The notes: generated by a model from the sequence alone, not told the origin. Positions 1-9,408 are shown, counted from the first letter of the stretch. The stretch: DNA of 64,000 nucleotides from Pseudoalteromonas distincta (GCF_000814675.1 NZ_JWIG01000026.1:1-64000), one strand, 5' to 3'. A program made the numbers and translations.

Positions 1-636
1 ATTCTCACCGACGCTCAAGTAGCTGCGCTTGAAAAGAAAAAACATGATGACGAAGCGTGTGGTGAAATTGAAACGGCTCACCCAGGTTATCTAGGCTCTC
101 AAGATACATTTTACGTGGGTAATCTCAAAGGCGTTGGGCGTATCTACCAACAAACCTTCGTTGATACATACAGCAAAGTAGCGTTCGCTAAGCTCTACAC
201 CACGAAAACGCCAATTACTGCGGCTGACATACTCAACGACAAAGTACTGCCGTACTTCGAACAGTACGAGCTTCCCATGCTACGTATTCTAACCGATAGA
301 GGCACTGAATATTGTGGCAAAGTCGAACATCATGATTACCAGTTATATCTGGCTATTAATGATATCGATCATACAAAAACCAAAGCTATGTCACCGCAAA
401 CAAATGGTATCTGCGAACGCTTCCACAAAACGATACTCAATGAATTCTATCAAGTTACATTCCGTAAAAAGCTATATAGCTCATTAGCGGAATTGCAAAA
501 GGATCTGGACGAATGGATGATTTATTACAATAATGACCGAACTCATCAAGGAAAAATATGCTGTGGCAGAACGCCATTAGAAACTTTATTAGATGGAAAA
601 TTGATCTGGGCTGAGAAAAATTTAGCTCAAATCTAG
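1..636 (+). CDS. IS481-type transposase, C-terminal part (cut by window start)
   Basis: The reading frame is open from the first base, so the start codon lies outside the window. The 211 residues seen form an rve/DDE integrase core. The first Asp is in FVDTYS, the second in LTDRGTEY, and the Glu in NGICERFHKTI, followed by the YNNDRTHQG block common in IS481-type transposases. The catalytic triad is complete, so the visible part is not obviously damaged. The stop codon is followed within about 60 bases by a plausible IS end, which abuts the next gene. IS481 is my best family assignment from the motifs; a related rve-type IS family is possible. Confidence 0.8.
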   Translation: MLTDAQVAALEKKKHDDEACGEIETAHPGYLGSQDTFYVGNLKGVGRIYQQTFVDTYSKVAFAKLYTTKTPITAADILNDKVLPYFEQYELPMLRILTDRGTEYCGKVEHHDYQLYLAINDIDHTKTKAMSPQTNGICERFHKTILNEFYQVTFRKKLYSSLAELQKDLDEWMIYYNNDRTHQGKICCGRTPLETLLDGKLIWAEKNLAQI

Positions 637-663
637 ACTGACAGTCACCGATTAAAAAACGGG

Positions 664-693
664 TAACTGTCGGATCAAGTCTGAGCTAGTACA
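664..693. repeat. Probable right end of the IS element
   Basis: Read inward from the right, the sequence begins TGTACTAGCTCAGACTTGAT, a TGT-start end typical of IS481-like elements. It lies 28 bases after the transposase stop codon. The other inverted repeat is outside the window, so the exact boundary and target duplication cannot be verified. The stop codon of the neighbouring response-regulator gene starts only 3 bases beyond. Confidence 0.5.
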
Positions 694-695
694 AT

Positions 696-2417
696 TTATT
701 TAAGGATGATTTTTTTACAATAGTCATCGAGTATCAGGTTAATCTCGTTTGCAGGCATAGGTTTTGAAAATAGAAAACCTTGCAAGTAGTCTATGTTTAG
801 TTTTTTACATAGCTGATGTTGGGCTTTCGTTTCGATTCCTTCAGCTACCACAGAAAAATCTAATTTTTTTAGCATTAAAGATAAACTCTCGATTATTTTT
901 AATCGCTTATTATTTTCTCCATCCAACGACTGCATGCTTTTGTCTAATTTTACTATATCAATAGGGTAAGATATTAGATGAGATATGGATGAGTACCCCA
1001 TACCAAAATCGTCCAAAGCAATCCTAAATCCCTTGTTAGACAAAGAAGTTAATATCTCAATCACTTCTTTACTATTTTCCATAAAAGCTGTTTCTGTTAT
1101 TTCAAGAATAATACTGCTGGTTTTTAAGTTGTATGTTTTGATTGTCTCTAATAAATAGGTCTCTAAAATCTTTTTTTGTAGCTGAATAGGTGAAATATTA
1201 ATAGATAGTGTTAACGGCGTTTCATAGCTTTGCTGCCATAAAGATAACTGCTCTAAAGCGCTCGCAATTATCCATTTTCCAAGTGGATCAATTAAACGAC
1301 ACTCTTCAGCAATAGGAATAAACTCATCAGGGGTATAATGAATGGTTGTATTTGGCCAACGGACCAGTGCTTCAACACCTGTCATCATTTGTGTTTTAGA
1401 ACAGTAAACAGGTTGATAAAATAACCTAAAGCTTTTTTCCTCTATGTGCTCTTTTATACTATTTTGAATATCTACCCGGCGACTAAATTCATATTGATAT
1501 TGCTCTTTGTAAAAGCTAATTCTACTTTTACCACTTTGCTTTGAGCGATACATTGCAATGTCAGCACATTTTAGCAGTTCATGCGATTCAGTCGCATCGT
1601 TTGGGTATAAAGCACTTCCTATACTAACACTGCAATTTAAAGTTCTACCTTCATGCAAAAAGGGTTTAGACACTTCAGCTAGTATTCTATTTGCTATCAT
1701 ACCTATTTGATTAATATTGCAAATTCCACCTATTATAACTGCAAATTCATCGCCTCCTAAGCGTGCAAATCCTTCATTTTGTCTCAGGCAACTATGAATT
1801 CTTTCTACTGTTTGTATTAAAATTTCGTCGCCGACACTATGGCCAAGCGTATCATTAATATTTTTAAAGTTATCTAAATCTAAAGCAAGTAACGCTACGC
1901 AGTTTTTTGCACGTTTATTGTTAGCTATCATTACTTTTAGTATTTCTTCAAAATGATATCGGTTAGACAAACCAGTAAGCTGATCCCGTTCTGCCATATG
2001 CTTTACAGCAAGATAACTATTGTGCATACGTTGTTCTGCTTCGAAGCGTTTTTTGGCATATATAAGCGCTTTATTTAAACTATCCCTCGTTATATCACCT
2101 TTTGGTAAAAAGTCTTGAGCGCCGGCTTCTATACACTCAATAGCTAAAGCTGAATTCTCTGAGGAACTAATCATGATAATTGCGGTGTTACCGAGTTTAG
2201 GCTTTGCACGCATTTCAATTAGCATTTCAATGCCATCTTCTTTCGGCATATTATAATCGAGTAGTATTATATCAAAGTGCTTATTTTCAATGGCTTTCAA
2301 GCCCTCGGATACGCACGTTACTTCGGTTATATCATGATGGTGAGAGCCATCAGAAATAAGCATCTTTTTAATTAATTTGCGATCAACTAAGTCATCATCA
2401 ACAATTAATATATTCAT
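696..2417 (-). CDS. Response regulator with REC, GGDEF and EAL domains
   Basis: A 573-residue cyclic-di-GMP turnover protein. Residues 1-120 form a receiver domain with the acidic pocket D7-D9, phospho-acceptor D54 (ILLDYNMP) and K106. Residues about 140-305 form a GGDEF domain with an intact GGDEF at 221-225. The usual RxxD product-inhibition site is RQNE here. Residues about 315-565 form an EAL domain with EAL at 349-351, DDFGMGYSS and VAEGIE, so both synthase and phosphodiesterase activities look possible. It follows a histidine kinase by 55 bases on the same strand, with AAGGA before the ATG, so the pair is probably a two-component system. The stop codon sits right beside an IS end, so the last residues may have been altered by the insertion. 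Confidence 0.93.
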   Translation of the reverse strand: MNILIVDDDLVDRKLIKKMLISDGSHHHDITEVTCVSEGLKAIENKHFDIILLDYNMPKEDGIEMLIEMRAKPKLGNTAIIMISSSENSALAIECIEAGAQDFLPKGDITRDSLNKALIYAKKRFEAEQRMHNSYLAVKHMAERDQLTGLSNRYHFEEILKVMIANNKRAKNCVALLALDLDNFKNINDTLGHSVGDEILIQTVERIHSCLRQNEGFARLGGDEFAVIIGGICNINQIGMIANRILAEVSKPFLHEGRTLNCSVSIGSALYPNDATESHELLKCADIAMYRSKQSGKSRISFYKEQYQYEFSRRVDIQNSIKEHIEEKSFRLFYQPVYCSKTQMMTGVEALVRWPNTTIHYTPDEFIPIAEECRLIDPLGKWIIASALEQLSLWQQSYETPLTLSINISPIQLQKKILETYLLETIKTYNLKTSSIILEITETAFMENSKEVIEILTSLSNKGFRIALDDFGMGYSSISHLISYPIDIVKLDKSMQSLDGENNKRLKIIESLSLMLKKLDFSVVAEGIETKAQHQLCKKLNIDYLQGFLFSKPMPANEINLILDDYCKKIILK

Positions 2418-2472
2418 ACGTTCCTTCTAAGAGCAGCTAAATTATGCTCGTTTATAATTGATAATTTCATAG

Positions 2473-3666
2473 TTAAACTTTGGGCCAAAAAATAGTAAAT
2501 GTACTGCCAAGCTTTCCATCGGAGGCTACTTCAATTTTGCCTCCATAATTAATAATGAGCTTATTGGCAATACAGAGTCCGATGCCGCTCCCTTCAACAT
2601 CATCTCGAGATTGCAATGTCTGAAATAACTTAAATATGAGTGAAAAATACTTAGGGTCAATTCCTGGACCATTATCTTTTATTTCAATAATGTAATATTG
2701 ATTAGAGGGGATAAGTGAAATATCGATAACCGAGTGCTCTTTATTGTTATGTTTTATTGCATTACTAATAAGATTTTGAAAAACAGTTTTAAAAGGGATC
2801 AGTGGTATATCGAGTACTTCGTGATTGGCGTGTATATTTACAGTGACAGTTTGAGGAACTTCTAAAATTTGTTCTATATCTTGGTAAAGACTTTCTAAAG
2901 ATATGTTTGCACGAGTTGAATCACAGCTATTTATTCTCGAGTAGCTTAGTAAATCTTCTAGCAGTACTTGCATTCTATTAGCTCGGCTGAGCACAAGCTG
3001 AAAATTTTCTAGGTGCTCCTGAGGGAGTAAATCTTTGCAATCATCATAAACCCATTCTAATAAACGTTTTATAGCATTTAATGGTGACTTGAGATCGTGT
3101 GAAGCAATACTGGTAAATTCATCAAGTTCATCGCTCATTTTTTGTAATTTTTTAATTAAGCGATCTTTTTCAGTTTCGTCTTCTTTGTTTTGCTCGCAAA
3201 TTGTTGAGTTAAACTTAGCACTGTTTATTTTATCTAATAATTTTTTACGTTGGACTAACTGATTTACAAAGTTTTTTTGTAAACTATTTAAAATTGATTT
3301 TTCTTTTTCTGTAAGTTGTGAATCACTTGCTCGCTCGAATATCAACCATCCAAACTTAAGACCTGAGGGCAAAATAATAGGCGATATAACTCTAAATATT
3401 TTAAGGTCATGCTCAATAATCGATTCATTAAAAATATCATCAGATAGTTGCTCTTTAGCTACTGCTATTTCTGAACCTGATTTATATAGCTCAACGACAC
3501 CTGAAGGCAGATTAGCAACAATAGAAAATGAGCTCGCATCAAAAATGTTTAAAATTAGCTCAGCAATGTTTTCTATGTTTGTTTGAATGTCATTATCAAG
3601 AGAAGTTGTTAACTGCTGCTCATCTATTAATAATACACCTTCTATATAACTCTCTACATTGGGCAT
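2473..3666 (-). CDS. Sensor histidine kinase, soluble, GAF-like input
   Basis: 397 residues with no membrane segment or signal peptide, so probably cytoplasmic. Residues about 25-140 look like a small GAF-type sensory domain. A short coiled linker leads to a HisKA domain with the phospho-acceptor H190 in ASHDLKSPLNA. The ATPase domain has the N box near N302 (NLISNAIKHNN), DNGPGID at 331-337 and GSGIGL at 359-364. GGAG precedes the ATG by five bases. The gene is upstream of, and likely cotranscribed with, the REC-GGDEF-EAL regulator, which it would phosphorylate. The signal is unknown; the gene order and soluble build suggest an internal cue. Confidence 0.9.
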   Translation of the reverse strand: MPNVESYIEGVLLIDEQQLTTSLDNDIQTNIENIAELILNIFDASSFSIVANLPSGVVELYKSGSEIAVAKEQLSDDIFNESIIEHDLKIFRVISPIILPSGLKFGWLIFERASDSQLTEKEKSILNSLQKNFVNQLVQRKKLLDKINSAKFNSTICEQNKEDETEKDRLIKKLQKMSDELDEFTSIASHDLKSPLNAIKRLLEWVYDDCKDLLPQEHLENFQLVLSRANRMQVLLEDLLSYSRINSCDSTRANISLESLYQDIEQILEVPQTVTVNIHANHEVLDIPLIPFKTVFQNLISNAIKHNNKEHSVIDISLIPSNQYYIIEIKDNGPGIDPKYFSLIFKLFQTLQSRDDVEGSGIGLCIANKLIINYGGKIEVASDGKLGSTFTIFWPKV

Positions 3667-3789
3667 TCAAACTCCTACAACAGTATTAAATATGCCTCAT
3701 TAAAATGAGATGCAACAAATGATTAACTTATTGTAGTTGATTATTTTGAATACGTTGAATAATTTGCATTATAAATAGACGTCAAATTA

Positions 3790-3848
3790 GAGTTTTACCT
3801 TATTGTAGTCAGCAGGTTATGAATCAATTTTAAAATAAGGCAAAACTC
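3790..3848. repeat. 15-bp inverted repeat between two minus-strand genes
   Basis: GAGTTTTACCTTATT at 3790-3804 is matched by its inverted copy at 3834-3848 with one mismatch, separated by 29 bases. It lies between the end of the NIT-ANTAR gene and the start of the kinase gene. There is no clear T tract after it on either strand, so it is not a standard terminator; it may be an mRNA structure or a small repeat remnant. Confidence 0.5.
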
Positions 3849-3941
3849 AATCTGGGTGTGAAATTTATAACTTAATAAATAACTATTATTTAGGGTAGTG
3901 TTCTTACTAAAGAGCAACATGCCCAAGTAAAAACAGCATAT

Positions 3942-5204
3942 TTAATCGCTCAGTTGTACAATTTTTTGCGCTACGCTAAATAAGGTTTTATGCGTATCCA
4001 TTGCTTGTTTTTGTAGCTGTTTATGGGCTTGCTCTTCGGTGAGCTTTAACTGCTCAATAAGTATGTACTTAGCTTGGTGAATAACCTTTTGCTCACTAAT
4101 AACTTTTTTAGCGTCAAGTAACGCTTGGTTTATTTGTTTAATATGCTGGCTTTGCTCGATAATTAAATCGTACATACTTTTATTACTATTGAGCTTATCG
4201 GCCGCTATATTTTGGCTTATTTCTGGCTCTGGTTGCTTAATGGCTAATTGCCCAAAAGTCGGGGCTATGTGCTGCTCTGCCATATTGTTAAGTACTTGCT
4301 TATTTGTGTTTAAACTACGTTGAGCACAGGCTATTTGCATTGCTGCGGTATCAATTAATTGATCTGCTATGTTTTGTTCAATTTTGTGCATTATATCTAT
4401 GCGCGTAGTGGTTACTTCATACCATACTTCGCTTAGTTGCGAGAGCGGTTGAGCATTCTCGTCATCGAGTTTTTGCAGCAAACTTCTAAGTTGCTCTACC
4501 TGATTATTAACCTGATGTGTTGTTAACGAGGCAAAGCATTTTAAAAGGTGCGCATCGGCGTACTCATTAAAAAAGTCAAAACTGTGGTTTTGCTCTTGTA
4601 CAAAATGCGCGAGTTGTTGTTTTTGCTCAGTGGTAAATTTACTCGCGGCAAATGCTTGTGCACCACAGGCGCGCTCTTGTCCTGCATACTCTTTACCTTG
4701 CATAAAGTTAAAAAATGCAACTAATAAACGCGTTATTTTAGGATCGCTTGCGCCATCTGCTGCCTCTAAAATAATATTGAGTAAACTAGCAATTAACTGC
4801 GTGAACGACTGCGTAGCATGCACTGCACTAATGTTTTGTTGTGCTATTTGATTGCGTAATTCGGGCAATGCGTCAAGTGTTTGCAGGCTATAGGTAATTA
4901 AATTAAATAACCGAGTATGTCCAGTATCGGCGTTGTCGTTTATAAATGTTTGTTTAAGAGAATCATAAAATGCAGTTTGTGCGCTGCTGCTTAAAGGGAT
5001 TTGTTCTTGTAATTGGGTTTTAAATCGCTCGCGATTTGAGGCCAAAAATATATTACTCATTGCACGTTCTTTTTGTAACTGATGTACAAAATCGCCTAAT
5101 TTAGTAAGCGAGGCACAACTGTTTTGTAATTGCTTTAGCGCGTGTATTTCTTGATACTTAGCCGCTAATAAAAACTGTTTTGTGAGAGGATTGCTTGTCG
5201 CCAT
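3942..5204 (-). CDS. nasR: NIT-ANTAR nitrate/nitrite-responsive antiterminator
   Basis: About 420 residues. The first 300 or so are helical and match the nitrate-sensing NIT domain. The last 60 (from about LLDAKKVISEQKVI to KIVQLSD) form an ANTAR RNA-binding domain, which in the NasR family frees nitrate-assimilation transcripts from leader termination. I chose the ATG at 5204 (MATSNPLTKQ) because the upstream GTG at 5327 adds 41 residues that look unlike the family and has no ribosome site. GGAA lies about 10 bases before the chosen ATG. It is downstream of nirB-nirD-cobA on the same strand, and the nirB leader has a matching target. NIT-ANTAR architecture is clear; the ligand is inferred from the family. 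Confidence 0.88.
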   Translation of the reverse strand: MATSNPLTKQFLLAAKYQEIHALKQLQNSCASLTKLGDFVHQLQKERAMSNIFLASNRERFKTQLQEQIPLSSSAQTAFYDSLKQTFINDNADTGHTRLFNLITYSLQTLDALPELRNQIAQQNISAVHATQSFTQLIASLLNIILEAADGASDPKITRLLVAFFNFMQGKEYAGQERACGAQAFAASKFTTEQKQQLAHFVQEQNHSFDFFNEYADAHLLKCFASLTTHQVNNQVEQLRSLLQKLDDENAQPLSQLSEVWYEVTTTRIDIMHKIEQNIADQLIDTAAMQIACAQRSLNTNKQVLNNMAEQHIAPTFGQLAIKQPEPEISQNIAADKLNSNKSMYDLIIEQSQHIKQINQALLDAKKVISEQKVIHQAKYILIEQLKLTEEQAHKQLQKQAMDTHKTLFSVAQKIVQLSD

Positions 5205-5418
5205 TGGTATTATTCCACACTTTTTTGTTTTTAAAGTGCAACCACTGTTCCAATCATTAATAAATTTCATCATTGAATTTAAAATCAAGCTAATACAATT
5301 GCTTAAAGTGTTATTTTTGTTTTTCACTTTGTTTCTATAATTTAACTTACCATTACTTTTAACTTATTTGGTGCATTTAAGTATGTTATTGCACACAACT
5401 TGAACCCAAATTAAAAAC

Positions 5419-5454
5419 AAAAAAAGCGCCTACTCCTGGGGAGGTAGTAAGCGC
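5419..5454 (-). terminator. Rho-independent terminator after cobA
   Basis: On the minus strand a GC-rich hairpin (GCGC outer stem, CTACCTCC/GGAGTAG inner stem) is followed by seven T. It is 25 bases past the cobA stop and closes the nirB-nirD-cobA unit before the antiterminator gene. Confidence 0.85.
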
Positions 5455-5478
5455 GAAAAGTGCATTATTCATTTTACG

Positions 5479-6342
5479 TCATGCGTTAACATTTACACTG
5501 TTTAGTAACTCAGGACTAATTGCCATTTTATGATTTATTACTTCGCCAATCATAATTAGGGTAGGGCCTTGAAGGTTGTGTTTAGCATGCTCATTTACTA
5601 TTAGTTCAAGCGTACTGGTAATTACCTTTTGCTTAGTGGTAGTGGCATTCTCTATTAGTGCGATGGGTGTATTACTTGGCCAACCCACTGATTGCAAACC
5701 GCAGCTTAGCGTTTGTAAGCGCGAAAGCCCCATATAAACCACTAAAGTGGGGTTGTTGTTTGCAGGCATAAACGCGTAATTTTGCCAATGAGGTTGCTTA
5801 TTAGGATCGGCAAACTGCGCCGTTAAAAATGTAACACTACGCGCTACATCGCGTGCAGTGAGCGGAATACCCGTATAAGCGGACGTAGCACAAGCCGTTG
5901 TTACACCCGGCACAATAGCAAAATTAATATTATGCTCACTAAGCGCATCGGCTTCTTCGTTAATACGTGCAAACATACTCGGATCGCCGCCTTTTAAACG
6001 CACTACGTTTAAGCCTTGTTGTGCGTATTTAACCAGTAGTTCGCAAATGTTAGCTTGGGTCATCGAATGTTTACCCGCACGTTTACCTACAAATATTCGG
6101 TGTGCTTTTTTAGGAAGCGTTTTTAATAAATCATCGCTTACTAACCAATCGTATAAAACAACATCGGCGATATTAATTAAACGCTGCGCTTTTACTGTAA
6201 TTAGCTCTGCGTCTCCTGGGCCCGCACCAATTATGTAAACATTGCCGCTTTTGACGCTGCGACTATTTGAACTTGTTAGCTTAGTAATAAGCTTATTTAG
6301 CCACACGTTTTCAATACCCGAAAAATAAGACAGTACACTCAT
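5479..6342 (-). CDS. cobA: Uroporphyrinogen-III C-methyltransferase (SUMT)
   Basis: 287 residues that methylate uroporphyrinogen III twice with SAM to give precorrin-2, the first step to siroheme, the cofactor of NirB. The family P-loop GAGPGDAELIT is at about 38-48, followed by VVRLKGGDPSMF and the VPGVTTACA segment. There is an extra N-terminal stretch of about 30 residues before the core. It lies nine bases after nirD and forms the last gene of the nitrite reductase operon, so cofactor supply is coupled to enzyme synthesis. A single-domain SUMT like this needs a separate dehydrogenase/ferrochelatase (CysG N-terminal type), not in this window. Confidence 0.95.
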   Translation of the reverse strand: MSVLSYFSGIENVWLNKLITKLTSSNSRSVKSGNVYIIGAGPGDAELITVKAQRLINIADVVLYDWLVSDDLLKTLPKKAHRIFVGKRAGKHSMTQANICELLVKYAQQGLNVVRLKGGDPSMFARINEEADALSEHNINFAIVPGVTTACATSAYTGIPLTARDVARSVTFLTAQFADPNKQPHWQNYAFMPANNNPTLVVYMGLSRLQTLSCGLQSVGWPSNTPIALIENATTTKQKVITSTLELIVNEHAKHNLQGPTLIMIGEVINHKMAISPELLNSVNVNA

Positions 6343-6351
6343 ACTATTCCC

Positions 6352-6705
6352 CTAAGCCACAGCTGTAGTAACTTTTGGTTCAGAGCTTATAAATACACTG
6401 CCGTCTTCAATTTTTGCATTAAAAACCGGTAAGTGTATTGCTTCTGCTTCTAAACATTCGCCTGTTTCTAGGCAAAAGTGTTGCTTATATAAAGGCGATG
6501 CAACAACTAATTTATTGTCGATTGAGCCAATAATGCCACGCGATAATACATTGGCTTTGCCAATAGGGTCGTAGTTGCTAATGGCAAACACAGCCGTTGG
6601 ATTTTGTGGAATGTAAAAAATAGCCACTTGCTGATTATTAACTAATGCGCATACGCCGCTATTAGCCACTAGGTTGTCGATTGTTCCAATATTATGCCAA
6701 GACAT
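6352..6705 (-). CDS. nirD: Assimilatory nitrite reductase small subunit NirD
   Basis: 117 residues from the ATG at 6705, which has AGGAG eight bases upstream; a TTG further out at 6723 is less likely. The protein has the NirD Rieske-like beta fold (WHNIGTIDNLVANSGVCALV, then a region on a preserved substrate loop) but no Cys/His iron-sulfur ligands, as usual for NirD. It overlaps the end of nirB by 14 bases, so the two subunits are translationally coupled. It partners NirB in reducing nitrite to ammonium in the cytoplasm. Confidence 0.95.
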   Translation of the reverse strand: MSWHNIGTIDNLVANSGVCALVNNQQVAIFYIPQNPTAVFAISNYDPIGKANVLSRGIIGSIDNKLVVASPLYKQHFCLETGECLEAEAIHLPVFNAKIEDGSVFISSEPKVTTAVA

Positions 6706-9265
6706 CAGCTTGCTCCTCTTCAACTTCCATTACTGGAATACGGTTTTGTGTATTACGTTGCTCACGCTTTTCGGCTTCTGTAGCAGGGCGAATTTGGTTA
6801 CGCTCTTGCACAAATAAAATGTTGTCGTCGGTTTCGGGGCTATTAACAAACTGGCGGAATCGTTTGGCTGCATCAGGGCTTTCAATCGCTTTTTTCCACT
6901 CACACGCATAGGTTTGTGTAATTAATTCCATTTGCGCTTCTAGCTCGTCGCAAATGCCTAAGCTGTCGTCAATTACTACGCTTTTAAGGTAGTCTAAACC
7001 GCCTTCAAGGTTTTCCATCCATACCGACGTACGCTGTAATTTGTCAGCCGTTTTAATGTAAAACATAATTACGCGGTCAATGTATTTAATTAGTGTTGGC
7101 GTGTCTAAATCGGTCGCAAATAAATCAGCATGGCGAGGGCGCATACCGCCATTACCACACACGTATAAGTTCCAGCCGTTTTCGGTGGCTATAATGCCAA
7201 TATCTTTACTTTGTGCTTCGGCGCATTCGCGGGTACAACCCGATACCGCCATTTTAAATTTATGCGGTGCGCGTAACCCTTTGTAGCGGTTTTCTATTTC
7301 TATTGCGTGTCCAACGCTGTCTTGCACACCATAACGACACCACGTACTACCCACACACGACTTAACAGTTCTAAGAGACTTACCATAAGCATGACCTGTC
7401 TCAAATCCGGCTTCTATAAGTCGCTCCCAAATAACAGGAAGCTCTTCTAAGCGTGCACCAAATAAATCAATACGCTGACCGCCAGTGACTTTGCAGTACA
7501 GGTTAAAGTCTTTTGCTACTTGTCCAATTACAATGAGTTTGTCGGGGGTTATTTCGCCACCAGCAATACGCGGTACTACAGAGTACGAACCATCTTTTTG
7601 CATATTTGCTAGGTACGTATCGTTAGTGTCTTGCAAGCCAACATGAGCGGGTTCTAAAATAAAGTCGTTCCATGTTGAGGCTAAAATAGAGCCAATGGCA
7701 GGTTTACATATTTCACAGCCATGACCGCTGCCGTGTTTAGTTAGTAAGTCATCAAAGCTTTTAATGCTTTCTACTTTTACCATGTGCAGTAGTTCTTGGC
7801 GTGAATACGCAAAGTGCTCACATACATGGTTGTTAACTTCAACACCGCGGCTTGCTAATTCGTTATCAACAACTGATTTTAATAACGCGGCACAGCCACC
7901 ACAGCCGCTTGCTGCTTTAGTGCATGATTTTACCGAGGCTAAATCGCACGAGCCGCCATCAATTGCACCCACAATGTCGCCTTTACTCACATTGTGACAC
8001 GAACAAATAGTGGCGGTGTCGGGTAGGGCACTGCCAGATAACGACGGCACGCCGCCGCTGTCTGGTAAAATTAAGCACTCAGGGTTTTCTGGTAAGTCCA
8101 TGTCGTTAAGCATGTACTGCAATAAAGTATCGTAATCGCTGGTATCGCCAACAAGTACAGCGCCCAGTAATTTATCGCCTTTTTCACTTAGTATGATTTT
8201 TTTATAACAGCCGCGAATAGCGTCTTGATATATAAGTTCTTTGCAGTCTGGCGTTTTTGCATGAGCGTCGCCAATAGAGCCTACTTCTACACCTAATAAC
8301 TTAAGTTTTGTGCTCATGTCGGCACCTAAAAACTCAAGCTCGCCACCACTTAATTGACTCGCTGCAACGCGCGCCATGTTGTAACCCGGTGCTACTAAGC
8401 CAAATAGTTTTTTGTCCCACAGGGCACATTCACCAATGGCTAAAATATCAGGATCTGACGTTTGGCATTGATTATTAATGATAATACCGCCGCGTTCACC
8501 GAGTTCTAAATCAGCAATTTTACCTAGCTGATCGTACGGGCGAATACCGGCAGAGAACAAAATTAGGTCTGTTTCTAAAAATGACTCATCCGAAAAGTTC
8601 AATCTAAAGCGACTCGTTTCGCCTTTTACTATTTCACTGGTTGCCTTTGATGTGTGTACCGTTACGCCAAGTTCTTCTATTTTATTTTTTAGAAGCGTAC
8701 CGCCTTGCCCATCAAGTTGAACAGCCATAAGTTGTGGTGCAAATTCAACTACGTGGGTATCAAGTCCTAGTTGCTTAATCGCATTTGCGGCTTCAAGCCC
8801 TAACAAACCACCGCCAATAACTACACCACTTTTACTTACAGCGGCACTGGCTTTTATTTGTTCTAAATCTTCTAATGTGCGATACACCAAACAATGGGGT
8901 TGGTCGTTACCTTTTATAGGCGGCACAAATGGGAACGAACCTGTAGCGAGTACAAGTTTGTCGTACGGGTATTGCTCACCCGTTAATGTGGTCACTATTT
9001 TTGCTGATCTATCAATGCCTTCAACCCACTGGCTGGTATGCACATTAATATTAAGTTGTTTATAGTTGTCGTGAGTGGTGAGTGCTAAATCGGCGGCTGT
9101 TTTGCCATCAAATACACTTGATAAATACACGCGATCGTATGCAAGATTTGCTTCTCCGCAAAGTACAGTAATGTCTGCGTTGGCATCGCTTTGGCGCATT
9201 TGCTCAACAAAGTGGTGTCCGACCATACCATTACCAATAATGAGTATTTTTTGCGAGGTTTGCAT
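6692..9265 (-). CDS. nirB: NADH-dependent nitrite reductase large subunit NirB
   Basis: 857 residues. Order: FAD/NAD(P)H-binding Rossmann domains (GNGMVGHHF at the start, GGGLLGLEAA near residue 150), a BFD-like [2Fe-2S] segment (CSCHN ... CGGC) near 420-455, a second Cys cluster (HGCEIC), then the siroheme/4Fe-4S half-sites with CVGSTWC and CTREC ligands. It reduces nitrite to ammonium with NADH. I place the start at the ATG at 9265 (MQTSQKILI) with AAGGA seven bases upstream; a longer start at 9328 would fall inside the leader terminator. It is first in the operon with nirD and cobA. Expression is probably controlled by antitermination in the leader. Confidence 0.96.
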   Translation of the reverse strand: MQTSQKILIIGNGMVGHHFVEQMRQSDANADITVLCGEANLAYDRVYLSSVFDGKTAADLALTTHDNYKQLNINVHTSQWVEGIDRSAKIVTTLTGEQYPYDKLVLATGSFPFVPPIKGNDQPHCLVYRTLEDLEQIKASAAVSKSGVVIGGGLLGLEAANAIKQLGLDTHVVEFAPQLMAVQLDGQGGTLLKNKIEELGVTVHTSKATSEIVKGETSRFRLNFSDESFLETDLILFSAGIRPYDQLGKIADLELGERGGIIINNQCQTSDPDILAIGECALWDKKLFGLVAPGYNMARVAASQLSGGELEFLGADMSTKLKLLGVEVGSIGDAHAKTPDCKELIYQDAIRGCYKKIILSEKGDKLLGAVLVGDTSDYDTLLQYMLNDMDLPENPECLILPDSGGVPSLSGSALPDTATICSCHNVSKGDIVGAIDGGSCDLASVKSCTKAASGCGGCAALLKSVVDNELASRGVEVNNHVCEHFAYSRQELLHMVKVESIKSFDDLLTKHGSGHGCEICKPAIGSILASTWNDFILEPAHVGLQDTNDTYLANMQKDGSYSVVPRIAGGEITPDKLIVIGQVAKDFNLYCKVTGGQRIDLFGARLEELPVIWERLIEAGFETGHAYGKSLRTVKSCVGSTWCRYGVQDSVGHAIEIENRYKGLRAPHKFKMAVSGCTRECAEAQSKDIGIIATENGWNLYVCGNGGMRPRHADLFATDLDTPTLIKYIDRVIMFYIKTADKLQRTSVWMENLEGGLDYLKSVVIDDSLGICDELEAQMELITQTYACEWKKAIESPDAAKRFRQFVNSPETDDNILFVQERNQIRPATEAEKREQRNTQNRIPVMEVEEEQADVLA

Positions 9266-9303
9266 ATGGCATTCCTTAAAGTGACGGTTTAAATACAAAT
9301 AAC

Positions 9304-9390
9304 AAAAAAGCCCGCCACAAATACGCATTATGCATAATTGTGTGCGGGCTTCTTTGCCGATGGTTGCTAATAGCTATAGTGCCAACAACC
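9304..9390 (-). promoter_or_regulatory. Candidate ANTAR antitermination leader of nirB
   Basis: In the nirB 5' leader, read on the minus strand, three structures follow one another. P1 at 9390-9362 has GGUUG/CAACC ends and can form an inner UGGC/GCUA stem around the six-base loop ACUAUA. P2 at 9358-9347 is GGC, loop AAAGAA, GCC, with A at loop position 1 and G at 4 as in known ANTAR targets. A terminator (AGCCCGC/GCGGGCU at 9350-9344 and 9315-9309) ends in five U. The 3' arm of P2 is part of the 5' arm of the terminator, so P2 and the terminator exclude each other. This is the layout of NasR-type attenuation, and a NIT-ANTAR gene lies downstream. Structures were found by eye. Confidence 0.72.
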
Positions 9391-9408
9391 TAAATTTTTG
9401 CCGTAAGT

